A stretch of DNA of 23,735 nt from CAYLHX01 sp964383675 (GCA_964383675.1 CAYLHX010000021.1:1-23735); one strand, 5' to 3'. Numbered from the stretch's first letter, positions 14,533 through 22,225 are shown. The notes: generated from the letters alone by a model not told the origin. Made by a program: numbers and translations.

Positions 14533-15224
14533 TGAAACAGTATAAAGCTTTAGAAAAAAGTATCGGCGTTAAATTTGCAGACTACGAGCTGCTCGAGCAG
14601 GCGTTTACTCATAAGTCTTACATTAACGAACATCGTGACGAAGGTATTGAAGATAATGAAAGATTGGAATTTTTGGGCGATGCCGTGTTGGAGCTTGTGG
14701 CCACCAGACACTTGTATGATGTTTGTAAAGAGAGTAGCGAGGGAGAGATGACAGCTTTTAGATCGGCTTTAGTTAAGGGGAAACACCTGGCGGAGGTGGC
14801 CAACGAATTATCACTTGGACAATATCTAAGATTAAGCAATGGTGAGGAAAGATCTGGTGGACGAGATAAAAAGTATATTTTGGCCAATACGGTGGAAGCT
14901 CTGATCGGAGCCATTTATCTGCAATTTGATTACTCGATCGCCGAGCAGTTTGTAAACAAATTCATTTTGAAGAAGCTTGATGAAATTATTGAAAAGGGAT
15001 TGCATATCGATTCAAAGTCCAGACTGCAGGAGATCTGTCAGGAAAGAGAAGATTTTACACCATTTTACGAGTTGATTAAGGAGGAGGGACCGGACCACAA
15101 CAAAATTTTTACCATGGGGGTGTATATCAAAACCGACCTAATTGCTACTGGTAAGGGCTCCAGTAAACAAAAAGCGGAAGATGACGCTGCTTCAAAAGCT
15201 TTGGAGGCGAAAGGTTGGAATTAA
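14532..15224 (+). CDS. rnc: Ribonuclease III
   Basis: This 230-aa protein has the two expected domains: a catalytic RIII domain with signature NERLEFLGDAVLE (Glu43, Glu46, Asp50) and a double-stranded RNA-binding domain (about 160-230, ending GSSKQKAEDDAASKALE). It cuts double-stranded RNA, mainly rRNA precursors. The second metal-binding stretch reads ILANTVEALIGAIYL: Glu122 is present, but the position equal to E. coli Asp114 is Asn119. I believe Asn occurs here in other bacterial RNases III, so loss of activity should not be assumed. It overlaps nusB by one base and is followed after 10 nt by a Nudix gene. Confidence 0.94.
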   Translation: MKQYKALEKSIGVKFADYELLEQAFTHKSYINEHRDEGIEDNERLEFLGDAVLELVATRHLYDVCKESSEGEMTAFRSALVKGKHLAEVANELSLGQYLRLSNGEERSGGRDKKYILANTVEALIGAIYLQFDYSIAEQFVNKFILKKLDEIIEKGLHIDSKSRLQEICQEREDFTPFYELIKEEGPDHNKIFTMGVYIKTDLIATGKGSSKQKAEDDAASKALEAKGWN

Positions 15225-15234
15225 ACAAAATATT

Positions 15235-15651
15235 ATGGAAAATATTGATGAAAAATCGTGCGGGATAGTGGTATTTCGCGAAACAAACGGGCAACGGGAG
15301 TATCTTTTGCTCAAATATCTGGGAAAGCACATTGATTTTGTAAAAGGACACGTTGAAGAAGGTGAAGATGAGCACGAAACCGCCTTCCGCGAGTTGGTGG
15401 AGGAGACTGCTATATCCGATCTGCAATTTATAGAGGGCTTTCGTGAAGAGATTATTTACAGCTATAAACGCAAGGGCAAACCCTCAACCAAAAAAGTGGT
15501 TTTCTTTCTTGGCAAAACCAATGCAACCGAAGTAACACTTTCACCGGAGCATTTAGATTATTATTGGCTTCCTTATGGGGAATCTTTCAACAAGGTTACC
15601 TTTGACAACGCCAGAGACCTCCTCAAGAAGGCCGAGAACTTTCTGCCATAA
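15235..15651 (+). CDS. Nudix hydrolase, Ap4A-hydrolase-like
   Basis: The upstream frame is open, but the ATG at 15235, ten bases after rnc, gives a normal 138-aa Nudix protein (MENIDEKSCGIVVF...). The Nudix box GX5EX7REUXEEXGU is present as GHVEEGEDEHETAFRELVEE (start near residue 38), with a final TAI in place of the usual G-hydrophobic end. The length, the early SCGIVVFR strand and the FVKGHVEEGE context fit the bis(5'-nucleosyl)-tetraphosphatase subgroup, which clears Ap4A made by aminoacyl-tRNA synthetases. The exact substrate is inferred. It is probably the last gene of the operon; no clear terminator follows. Confidence 0.83.
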   Translation: MENIDEKSCGIVVFRETNGQREYLLLKYLGKHIDFVKGHVEEGEDEHETAFRELVEETAISDLQFIEGFREEIIYSYKRKGKPSTKKVVFFLGKTNATEVTLSPEHLDYYWLPYGESFNKVTFDNARDLLKKAENFLP

Positions 15652-15666
15652 GAGGTAGGAAAAAAT

Positions 15667-15694
15667 TTGTGATTGAAAAAGAATTTGTTATTAT
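15667..15694 (+). promoter_or_regulatory. Promoter of leucyl aminopeptidase gene
   Basis: TTGTGA (15667-15672), 16 nt, TATTAT (15689-15694) in a strongly A/T-rich 84-bp gap. The leader to the ATG at 15736 is about 34 nt and has no Shine-Dalgarno. Confidence 0.5.
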
Positions 15695-15735
15695 TCAATT
15701 AATTACCTCAATATTTTTTTAATGCCCCAATTTCT

Positions 15736-17220
15736 ATGAAAATAAAAATCGAGAAGAAAATCAAAACGAGTAAAGGAATTTTAATTGCGCCTTTAACCGA
15801 AGAAGATCTGAAAACACCACCTGTGAATTTTCCCAAAGAGGTTAAAGACTTCATTAAATTGCTGGTAAAAGAAAAAGAATTTGAGGCTAAAAAAAATCAA
15901 TCAGCTTTGACCTATATAAACAGCAAGAATCTTCCGGGCAAGCTGGCCCTTGTGGGACTGGGGCCGAAAGCAAAGCTTAATGCAAAGGTTGCCAGGGAGG
16001 TCGGCGGCAAGATCGGTAAGATAGCTAAGGGCAACAAGAAGGATGAGCTAAGTTTTTTACTGAATCCTGAGCTGGAAAATAGTTTAGCCGAGGTTTTGGA
16101 AGGGGCATTTTCCGCAACCTATGAAATTGATAAACTGAAGAATAAAAAACCGGATAAAGAGCGTTACCGGATTCAAAAATTCCACGTGATTACCGAGAGC
16201 AAAAGTAAATCACTCGATCAGGCTGTTACCAAGGCCGAAATTGTTATGGAGGCTTCGGAGTTTGTTAAGGACTTGGTCAATCTGCCTGCAAACATTGTTG
16301 ATGTTGATTATATGGCCAAGGAGGCCAAAAGAATCGCCAAGGAAAATCGTTATAAGGTTGCTATTATCGAACATAAGCAGTTGCAGAAAATGGGCTGGGG
16401 AGGCCTCTTGGCTGTTAATAGCGGTTCTGAAAAAGGAGCCAAATGTCTGGTGCTGGAATATAGTGGGGCCGCAAATAAGCGTGAAAAGCCCATTGTTTTA
16501 GTTGGCAAAGGTGTGATTTTTGATACCGGCGGCTACAACCTAAAGCCTACCCGCAGTATTGAAACGATGCATCAGGACATGGCCGGTGGCGCTACTGTTT
16601 TGGGTGTGATGTCGGTTTTGAAGAAGCTCGGTATCAAGAAAAATGTTATCGGTATCGTTCCTACCACTGACAATCTAATTAATGATAAAGCCTACCGACC
16701 CTCTGATATCATAACCATGTACTCCGGGCATACCGTTGAAATTACCAATACCGACGCGGAAGGAAGACTTATCCTGGCCGATGCTATCACCTATGGCACA
16801 AAATTCGATCCACAATATATGATTACAATTGCCACCTTAACCGGTGCGGCTGCCGTAGCTTTAGGGGATTTGTATGCCGCCTTGGTCTATAACGATGAAG
16901 ACTTAATGCAAAAAGTGAAACTGGCCGGTGACGAGGTTGACGAATGGGGTTGGCCTTTGCCACTTCCGGATGAGTATCGCAAAAAGATGGAAAGTAAGAT
17001 TGCCGACCTAACCAATTACGATTTAGGCAGTGGGCGTTACGCCGGCACCGCTAAAGCGGGAGCCTTTTTGGAGAAATTTGTTGAAAAGAACAAATGGTGT
17101 CATATCGATATCGGTGGTACCGCCTTTACCGATGATCCCAAAGAATACCAAACTATGGGAGCAACTGCGCACGGACTGCAAATGTTGATCCGCTTTTTGG
17201 AAAATGAGGCCGCAGTTTAG
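15736..17220 (+). CDS. pepA: M17 leucyl aminopeptidase
   Basis: This 494-aa dimetal exopeptidase removes N-terminal residues from peptides in the cytosol. The N-terminal macro-like domain (1-~170) is divergent. The catalytic domain has VGKGVIFDTGG (Lys258, Asp263), LKPTRSIETMHQDMAGGA (metal Asp and catalytic Lys region) and the family signature NTDAEGRL (Asp340, Glu342, Arg344). The C-terminal GRYAGTAKAGAFLEKF and WCHIDIGGTAF are also typical. The length is normal for PepA. Besides its peptidase job, PepA of some gammaproteobacteria binds DNA; nothing here shows that. Its stop lies only 9 bp from the stop of convergent trxB. Confidence 0.94.
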   Translation: MKIKIEKKIKTSKGILIAPLTEEDLKTPPVNFPKEVKDFIKLLVKEKEFEAKKNQSALTYINSKNLPGKLALVGLGPKAKLNAKVAREVGGKIGKIAKGNKKDELSFLLNPELENSLAEVLEGAFSATYEIDKLKNKKPDKERYRIQKFHVITESKSKSLDQAVTKAEIVMEASEFVKDLVNLPANIVDVDYMAKEAKRIAKENRYKVAIIEHKQLQKMGWGGLLAVNSGSEKGAKCLVLEYSGAANKREKPIVLVGKGVIFDTGGYNLKPTRSIETMHQDMAGGATVLGVMSVLKKLGIKKNVIGIVPTTDNLINDKAYRPSDIITMYSGHTVEITNTDAEGRLILADAITYGTKFDPQYMITIATLTGAAAVALGDLYAALVYNDEDLMQKVKLAGDEVDEWGWPLPLPDEYRKKMESKIADLTNYDLGSGRYAGTAKAGAFLEKFVEKNKWCHIDIGGTAFTDDPKEYQTMGATAHGLQMLIRFLENEAAV

Positions 17221-17229
17221 TAGCTCTAC

Positions 17230-18186
17230 CTAGAAGGTACAGGTTTCGCTGGTACAGATGTGATAGGCAAAATAGGAAGCCGTTACCGCTTCCGCCGATC
17301 CGGTTATTGCCTGTTTGAATTCCGTGTCACAGCAGTCTCCAGCCGCAAAAACACCTTTAACATTTGTTTCGGTGCGGCGGTTAATAATTATCTCACCTTT
17401 TGCGTTCAACTCAACTCCCAACTCCTTGGCCAAACCTGTTTGTGCGTCGTGACCTATCGCCAAAAACACGCCCTCCATTGCCAGTTCCTGGCCCTCATAT
17501 TTGCCCCCGGTTCCAGATTTAAAGCGAATTTTTTCAACCTTTTCATTACCTAGAATCTCCTCGATTTCCGATTTATACAATACCTCGATTTTCGGATTCT
17601 TCTCCACCCGAGCCGCATTGATCGGTTCAGCTCTTAAAACGTCTTTACGCACGATTATATAAACTTTTTCAGCGTGCTCCGATAAAAATAAAGACTCTTT
17701 GGCAGCACTATCCCCTCCACCTACAATACAAACCATTTTCCCCTTATAAAAAGCTCCATCACAAAGCGCGCAGTAAGAAACTCCTCGGTTCTCAAACTCT
17801 TTTTCACCTGGCGCTCCGAGATTTTTGTGCTTGGTTCCTGTGGCAATCAGTATGGTCTTTGAGAGATACTCTCCGCTGTTTGTTATTACCTTAAATTTTG
17901 GACAACCGTCACCACCGGGATTCAGATTTTCAATCTTAGTAACAGTTTCATTTTTGATTTCCGCGCCGGTAGCCAGGGCATGATCATAAAGTGTCACGGC
18001 GAGATCCGGACCGGAAATACTTTTTACACCCGGCCAGTTTTCCACCAGATGCGTAGTCGTGATAAGACCACCGGGCAAGGTGGCAAAAGTTAGAGTTTTC
18101 AGGCCTAGACGAGTACCGTACATCGCCGCTGAAAGCCCGCTACAACCACCACCGACAATTATAAAATCATAAATTTCTTCTGACAT
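17230..18186 (-). CDS. trxB: Thioredoxin-disulfide reductase
   Basis: This 318-aa protein has the low-molecular-weight TrxR layout: FAD Rossmann motif VGGGCSGLSAA (11-21; Cys-Ser replaces the common Pro-Ala), redox motif YCALCDG (Cys139, Cys142), NADPH motif GGGDSAAKE (from 156) and the second FAD motif GVFAAGDC. It passes electrons from NADPH to thioredoxin. The C-terminus carries an extra Cys pair, CTSETC (Cys311, Cys316), two residues before the end, which is not usual in this class. It is the second gene of a minus-strand pair with the NifU-like [2Fe-2S] protein 27 nt upstream. No thioredoxin gene is in the window. Confidence 0.92.
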   Translation of the reverse strand: MSEEIYDFIIVGGGCSGLSAAMYGTRLGLKTLTFATLPGGLITTTHLVENWPGVKSISGPDLAVTLYDHALATGAEIKNETVTKIENLNPGGDGCPKFKVITNSGEYLSKTILIATGTKHKNLGAPGEKEFENRGVSYCALCDGAFYKGKMVCIVGGGDSAAKESLFLSEHAEKVYIIVRKDVLRAEPINAARVEKNPKIEVLYKSEIEEILGNEKVEKIRFKSGTGGKYEGQELAMEGVFLAIGHDAQTGLAKELGVELNAKGEIIINRRTETNVKGVFAAGDCCDTEFKQAITGSAEAVTASYFAYHICTSETCTF

Positions 18187-18213
18187 TGCTTGAGGTTAAA
18201 AGATAATATCAAT

Positions 18214-18858
18214 TTACTTTTCACTAGCAGATATGGCTTGTTCAAACACCGCTTTCGCTTTTTTAAGACAACTGGTACAGCCGGTTCCAGCTCCGGTAAA
18301 TTTCTGAATTTCAAAAAAAGTGCGCCTGCCTTTCTTTACTGCATCTTTAATATCATAATCCGTCACATGTCGACAATTGCAGATTAATTTTTGGGTTGCC
18401 TTCTTTAGACGAATATCTTGACCTGTATTTTCCAGATAGTTATAGATAGCCTTCTTAAGCGCCCTCAGAGCAGGAATTGGAAAGTAATCCTGAGGATGCA
18501 GTGTTGCTTCGCTGAGTGAGAAAATATCGCGATCGCTAAGCTTTAAAATATCCTCTATAAACATACCACCATATTCCAGAGCCATTTTAAAAACGATCAC
18601 GGTGTATTTTTGATATTTATCGGCCTCCTCTTGAAGCTCCTCTTCGCTAAGAGATTCATTGGACAGTAGTTCAAAGTACCAATGTAGATTGTCTATAGCA
18701 TCGAATTCAGGAATTTGCTTATCCTGGCGTACATCTATCCAAACCTTGATCAGCAAATTCCCCTCCGCCGATTTGGTTTTTCCGAAACCATCGGCTTCGT
18801 AGTTTTCAGCTGCCTCTTTTGATAGTAATTTTGCCTGTACCGTCTGATTCATAGCCAC
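18214..18858 (-). CDS. NifU-N-like domain (no cysteines) fused to BFD-type [2Fe-2S] domain
   Basis: This 214-aa protein has a C-terminal BFD-like [2Fe-2S]-binding domain (about 158-205): ICNCRHVTDYDIKDAVKKG then GTGCTSC, with ligands Cys160, Cys162, Cys194 and Cys197, the same pattern as the middle domain of NifU. The first ~145 residues resemble the NifU/IscU scaffold in outline (a GNLLIKVWIDV strand, and an ALRALKKAIYNYLE final helix like the end of IscU), but contain no cysteine, so they cannot hold a cluster as IscU does. That similarity is my reading and is weaker than the BFD call. The C-terminal Nfu domain of NifU is missing. By inference it is an electron-transfer or cluster-sensing partner of TrxB, with which it forms an operon. 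A second possible start is Met3. Confidence 0.72.
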   Translation of the reverse strand: MAMNQTVQAKLLSKEAAENYEADGFGKTKSAEGNLLIKVWIDVRQDKQIPEFDAIDNLHWYFELLSNESLSEEELQEEADKYQKYTVIVFKMALEYGGMFIEDILKLSDRDIFSLSEATLHPQDYFPIPALRALKKAIYNYLENTGQDIRLKKATQKLICNCRHVTDYDIKDAVKKGRRTFFEIQKFTGAGTGCTSCLKKAKAVFEQAISASEK

Positions 18859-18875
18859 AGTTAAATACGCCGCTA

Positions 18876-18881
18876 ATTATA
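18876..18881 (-). promoter_or_regulatory. Consensus -10 box upstream of NifU-like/trxB operon
   Basis: A perfect TATAAT on the minus strand lies 17 nt before the start codon, giving a leader of about 11 nt. No good -35 is seen at 16-18 nt; the sequence there belongs to the closing helix of the structured RNA, so the two units may interfere. Confidence 0.45.
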
Positions 18882-18892
18882 GCATGGGATGG

Positions 18893-19462
18893 GACAACTG
18901 CACTTGAGAAATCAGTCCGGGGCGGCGCGTAGAGAGGTGTCAAAGTGATCAGACCCTCATCAGACGCGCCGCCCCAAACCTAAGGAGGTCTGTCGTTGGT
19001 TACATCGGGAAAGGGACCTATGTAATTACAACAAACCTCCAAGGGGGCGAGGAAGCCGGGAACAGGCTGGAGCCCTTAGCAACCCGATTGGGCCGCGTGA
19101 GGGTAAGTTCCCGGAATGAAGCCCTTTCACTTCCTCGCCGGCTGGATAGGACAAACTAGAAGATAAGGCGGGCGCCGGAGGCAGCAACTCTGCCACACTA
19201 ACCGGAGGAGGGCATAATGCGGCTTAAAAGCCACGTACCTCCGGCGCCCTATGAAGGCGCTCCGCGAGCTCCCGGCAAATGGCCAGGAAAGGGGAGGGCA
19301 GGGAAGGATCCCGGCCACTACCAGGTACTCGAGCGGAGCGCCCCCATATTGAAATTCTTTTGTGCTATGAAGCATCGGTAGATATGAAAAATCTTTTTTC
19401 GCATCTACCGACACTTCATTTGGCACTTTAGTCCCAAACAAATAAGTTCAAGTGCAGTTGTC
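18893..19462 (+). ncRNA. Large structured noncoding RNA, unknown family (~570 nt)
   Basis: There is no plausible protein gene. The block is clearly richer in G+C than its flanks and is closed by a 16-bp long-range helix (18893-18908 with 19447-19462). Inside are, in order: a 12-bp stem (18919-18930/18964-18975); a stem with GGAGGT/ACCTCC and TTACAT/ATGTAA (18984-19040); a branched domain with a 9-bp and an 8-bp stem (19047-19138) and an inner CCCTTA/TGAGGG helix; a 12-bp stem (19170-19181/19238-19249); a 10-bp stem (19256-19265/19333-19342) with purine-rich loops; and a long hairpin (19362-19426). Two U-G pairs, in the closing helix and in CCCTTA/TGAGGG, form only on the plus strand, so I favour plus, weakly. 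I see no RNase P (GAGGAAAGUCC), tmRNA, SRP or 6S landmark. No clear promoter or terminator was found for it. Confidence 0.7.
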
Positions 19463-19481
19463 AAAGTTCATTCTCTTAAGC

Positions 19482-19518
19482 CCTTATTGCTACTTGCCAA
19501 AAACAACAGCAAATAAGG
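19482..19518. other. Hairpin downstream of the structured RNA
   Basis: CCTTATTGCT pairs with AGCAAATAAGG (10 bp with one bulge) around a 16-nt loop, 20 nt beyond the closing helix of the large RNA. No T-tract follows on either strand, so it is probably a further domain or processing signal and not an intrinsic terminator. Positions 19519-19560 show nothing else recognisable except a TATAAT on the minus strand at 19545-19540. Confidence 0.45.
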
Positions 19519-19560
19519 ACAAGAGATGGTTAATGTACCATTATAGCTGGAATTGTCAAT

Positions 19561-19591
19561 AAAGAAAAAGCTCCACCTTGCGGCAGAGCTT
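19561..19591 (-). terminator. Intrinsic terminator of first S-layer gene
   Basis: On the minus strand, AAGCTCTGCC, tetraloop GCAA, GGTGGAGCTT (10 bp with two G-U pairs), then TTTCTTT. The GNRA loop and T-tract fit an intrinsic terminator about 100 nt after the stop of the SLH gene. The plus strand has no T-run. Confidence 0.8.
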
Positions 19592-19689
19592 CTTCCCCTC
19601 ATTCCTATGAAAAATGTCAATCGTACGTATATTTATGGTCTCTCTTTTTTCCTCTTCAACGCTTTATCGGGCCTTCGCAATTTGAACTC

Positions 19690-22170
19690 TTAATAATAGT
19701 AGTAACTTGAATCGTAATAGTTGTAGTAACAGTCATTGCTATAACAGTCGGTCGAACTAAATCCTCCGGTCAAAAGTCCGGCATTGTACATTCTGTAAAG
19801 TAGTAGAATAACTTCTCCTCTTTGTACCAGTTGAGATGGTTTTAGATAGGTCTTTCCATTCATTGAGTAGCCGTCAAACAGTCCATATTCATAACAAACA
19901 TTTGCATAGCTGTAGTACCAGGCGGTGTCGTCTCCAAAGTTCACATCAGCGTAGTAGTTCACTATGTAGCTGGATGCTGTATCAAAACCTGTAAAGGATT
20001 TGCTGGCCTCGATCACTAATTTTAACATTTCCGCTCTATTGATGTTGTTTGATAGTCTGGCCTCTTTTCCACCGTTGTAACCATGCAACATATTGTTGTA
20101 AACGGCAGTCTTCACATAAGGCATATACCAGGCGTAAGGATCCACGTCCACAAAGCCTAGTTTTGAACCATCCGCCGCTAAAATATTGGCGTCAAAAGCC
20201 TCAAAGATTACCTTCAATACCTCGGCTCTATTAATGTAGTTATAAGGCTTGAAACTACCATCCTGATATCCCTGAACGATTCCCATCTCAGTAGCCCAGG
20301 CGATTGCTTTACAAAGCTCATCGTTAGCGCTAAGGAAATTCAAGTCCCAGTAGTAGGCATGACAGGCACCCAATACCGGTGGCTTGTCATCATCGTCATC
20401 ATCGTCATCGTCGTCATCATCATCGTCGTCATCATCGTCATCATCGTCGTCATCATCGTCATCATCGTCCACATCCTGGCCTGATTCTCCGACCACGAAT
20501 ACTCCCACTTCAGTATCTTTGTTGCTACCATTTTTGCTTGTAATCTTGTAAGAATAAATGCCTTCATCCAGCTCGTCATCATCGTCGTCTTCAACATTCC
20601 AGGTCACACTGTGACAGCCTTCATCCTGATCCACCTCGTCCAAAAGTTCCGCTTCAGCCTTTCCGCCTGTAGATTTTCCTTCGAAGATCTCCAAACTAAC
20701 CTCGGCATCATCATCAAGACAGTAGTGAATTTCCACCGTATCATCACGATCTTCATCGAAGACGGGAGGAAACAGATAATCATTGGTAATATTGGTTTTC
20801 TTGCTGGAAACTTCATCTTCTTCAACATCGACTTCCACGGTATCACTGTCAAATTCATCATCATCGGTCTGATTCTCGGCGGTAATTTTGAACTTCCAGG
20901 AATTTCCTTCGTCCACCTCATCACCGTCATCATCGGTTCCATCCCATTTAACTGCATAGTAAACATCATCATCCACCTCCACTTCGTCCCAAAGTGTATC
21001 TTCTCTCTTGCTGCCATCATAAATCTCCACAGTTACATCAGCTTCGGCACTTAGTTTAAATACCAGGTAGGTGAATTCATCCTGATCGGGGTCGATAGAA
21101 GCTTTTGTAACAAATACTTCTTCAATCTCAGGTTTTTCATATTCAATTTTAACACTATCGGAAACCTTATATCCATCAGCTCTTACAATAATCTCCCACG
21201 TTCCAACATCCACATAATCACCGTCTTCGTCTGTGCCATCCCAGGTTTCTTCATAATCTCCGTCATCGGCATCGTTGTCGTCATAAATCTCCACAACTTT
21301 ATTGCCATTCTTAGCTTCAATAATCAAATCATCAACATCTTCTTTAAGTTCAAACTCGATTTCCAGCTCCTCATCGGTCGGGTCCCAGTTTCCGCTTGGA
21401 TTGATTTCAAAATCCTCAATCACACCACTGCTTACATTACCGGAAGATGTAACCTGAACTGAAACTGTTTTTGTAGTTGAGCCATCATCATTTGTAGCCT
21501 TTACTTCGACAGTGTAGGTGCCTTCGGCAACGTAATCTCCGCTGTCGTTGCGTCCATTCCAATTAATGGAGTGGTTTGCATTGGCTTGATAGTAATCCCC
21601 ATTGTAATCGCTGAAAGTACGCACTGTGTTGCTACCTTGTTTCACCTTAACATCAAGGTACGCACCTTTATCAACTTTAAAAGAAATCTCTGTGTCATCG
21701 GTTGTAGCTTTAAAACTTGCAGGTTCAACCTCTAATTCACTTATCTGCGGCGCATCTGTAGGCGCAGGGGTCTGGCCTGTCTTAATTTTCACACTTTTAG
21801 ACTCGGAATCTTTCAATTGGTTCCCCTGGGAAACATATACTTTTACTTCATAATTCCCATCTGCAAGTACAGTTCCGCCCGAAGTGTTTCCGGTCTTTCC
21901 ATACCAGGTATATTCAACCTTACCTGAAGAGGTGGATTGATAATTGGCGAAAGTACCTACAATTTCTGAGTTGCTATTTACAACGTAAGCATATACATCT
22001 GAACCCTGAGTCAGATCAAAGCTAACCTTGGTGGTCCCGCCATTGCTGGGATTGAATTCAGCTGGAGAAACAGCAAGATTTTCAATGTATCCCGTGATCG
22101 CTACTTCAGCAATGGTTGCTGTTGATAGCAAGGCAAAGGTCATAACTCCGGCTAGAAACTTTTTCCACAT
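19690..22170 (-). CDS. S-layer-like protein: FlgD-type Ig repeats, poly-Asp linker, three SLH domains
   Basis: This 826-aa protein starts with a Sec signal peptide (MWKKFLAGVMTFALLSTATIA). Five Ig-like repeats of about 100 residues follow (roughly 29-560), each ending in a phrase like WDGTDDDGDEVDEGNSWKFKI or its variants, the FlgD-Ig pattern. An uninterrupted run of 28 Asp (568-595) then leads to three SLH domains (about 600-800; e.g. GIVQGYQDGSFKPYNYINRA, NNINRAEMLKLV, QLVQRGEVILLLYRM). SLH domains anchor surface proteins to secondary cell-wall polymers. The tail DCYSNDCYYNYYDSSYYYY is unusual. The acidic repeats and linker suggest calcium binding. It has a strong own promoter, and a tandem paralog lies upstream. 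By inference it is a main surface-layer protein. Confidence 0.9.
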   Translation of the reverse strand: MWKKFLAGVMTFALLSTATIAEVAITGYIENLAVSPAEFNPSNGGTTKVSFDLTQGSDVYAYVVNSNSEIVGTFANYQSTSSGKVEYTWYGKTGNTSGGTVLADGNYEVKVYVSQGNQLKDSESKSVKIKTGQTPAPTDAPQISELEVEPASFKATTDDTEISFKVDKGAYLDVKVKQGSNTVRTFSDYNGDYYQANANHSINWNGRNDSGDYVAEGTYTVEVKATNDDGSTTKTVSVQVTSSGNVSSGVIEDFEINPSGNWDPTDEELEIEFELKEDVDDLIIEAKNGNKVVEIYDDNDADDGDYEETWDGTDEDGDYVDVGTWEIIVRADGYKVSDSVKIEYEKPEIEEVFVTKASIDPDQDEFTYLVFKLSAEADVTVEIYDGSKREDTLWDEVEVDDDVYYAVKWDGTDDDGDEVDEGNSWKFKITAENQTDDDEFDSDTVEVDVEEDEVSSKKTNITNDYLFPPVFDEDRDDTVEIHYCLDDDAEVSLEIFEGKSTGGKAEAELLDEVDQDEGCHSVTWNVEDDDDDELDEGIYSYKITSKNGSNKDTEVGVFVVGESGQDVDDDDDDDDDDDDDDDDDDDDDDDDDDDDKPPVLGACHAYYWDLNFLSANDELCKAIAWATEMGIVQGYQDGSFKPYNYINRAEVLKVIFEAFDANILAADGSKLGFVDVDPYAWYMPYVKTAVYNNMLHGYNGGKEARLSNNINRAEMLKLVIEASKSFTGFDTASSYIVNYYADVNFGDDTAWYYSYANVCYEYGLFDGYSMNGKTYLKPSQLVQRGEVILLLYRMYNAGLLTGGFSSTDCYSNDCYYNYYDSSYYYY
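20386..20469 (-). repeat. GAY-codon tract encoding 28 consecutive Asp
   Basis: 28 Asp codons in a row, a mix of GAC and GAT in no fixed order, so it is not a pure trinucleotide repeat. The mixed codons suggest the Asp run is kept by selection at protein level. It separates the Ig stalk from the SLH anchor. Confidence 0.95.
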
Positions 22171-22197
22171 AGCGTGTATTTTTATGATAAGGTTGCA

Positions 22198-22225
22198 ATT
22201 TTAACCAAAAAATACTTTTTGTCAA
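22198..22225 (-). promoter_or_regulatory. Strong promoter of first S-layer gene
   Basis: On the minus strand, a perfect TTGACA (22225-22220), 16 nt, TAAAAT (22203-22198). The start near 22190 gives a leader of about 20 nt without a Shine-Dalgarno. It is among the best promoters in the window, as expected for an abundant surface protein. Confidence 0.75.

Noticed and set aside
19127..19441. A 104-codon minus-strand open frame inside the RNA block
   Set aside because: Its product looks random (Pro/Arg/Ser rich) and it cuts across several perfect stems; G+C-rich non-coding sequence gives such frames by chance.
18893..19462. RNase P RNA, because GAGAAATCAGTCCGGGG near 18906 looks like the GAGGAAAGUCCGGGC core
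   Set aside because: The match is imperfect, the stretch runs into a local 12-bp hairpin, and no ACAGAA..GGCUUA partner or other conserved RNase P region is found.
19607..19693. A 28-codon plus-strand frame (MKNVNRTYIYGLSFFLF...) directly after CTCATTCCT
   Set aside because: It is very short, lies between a terminator and the 3' end of the S-layer gene, has no promoter or ribosome site, and overlaps the S-layer stop. Chance is more likely; only the leader motif is kept as an observation.
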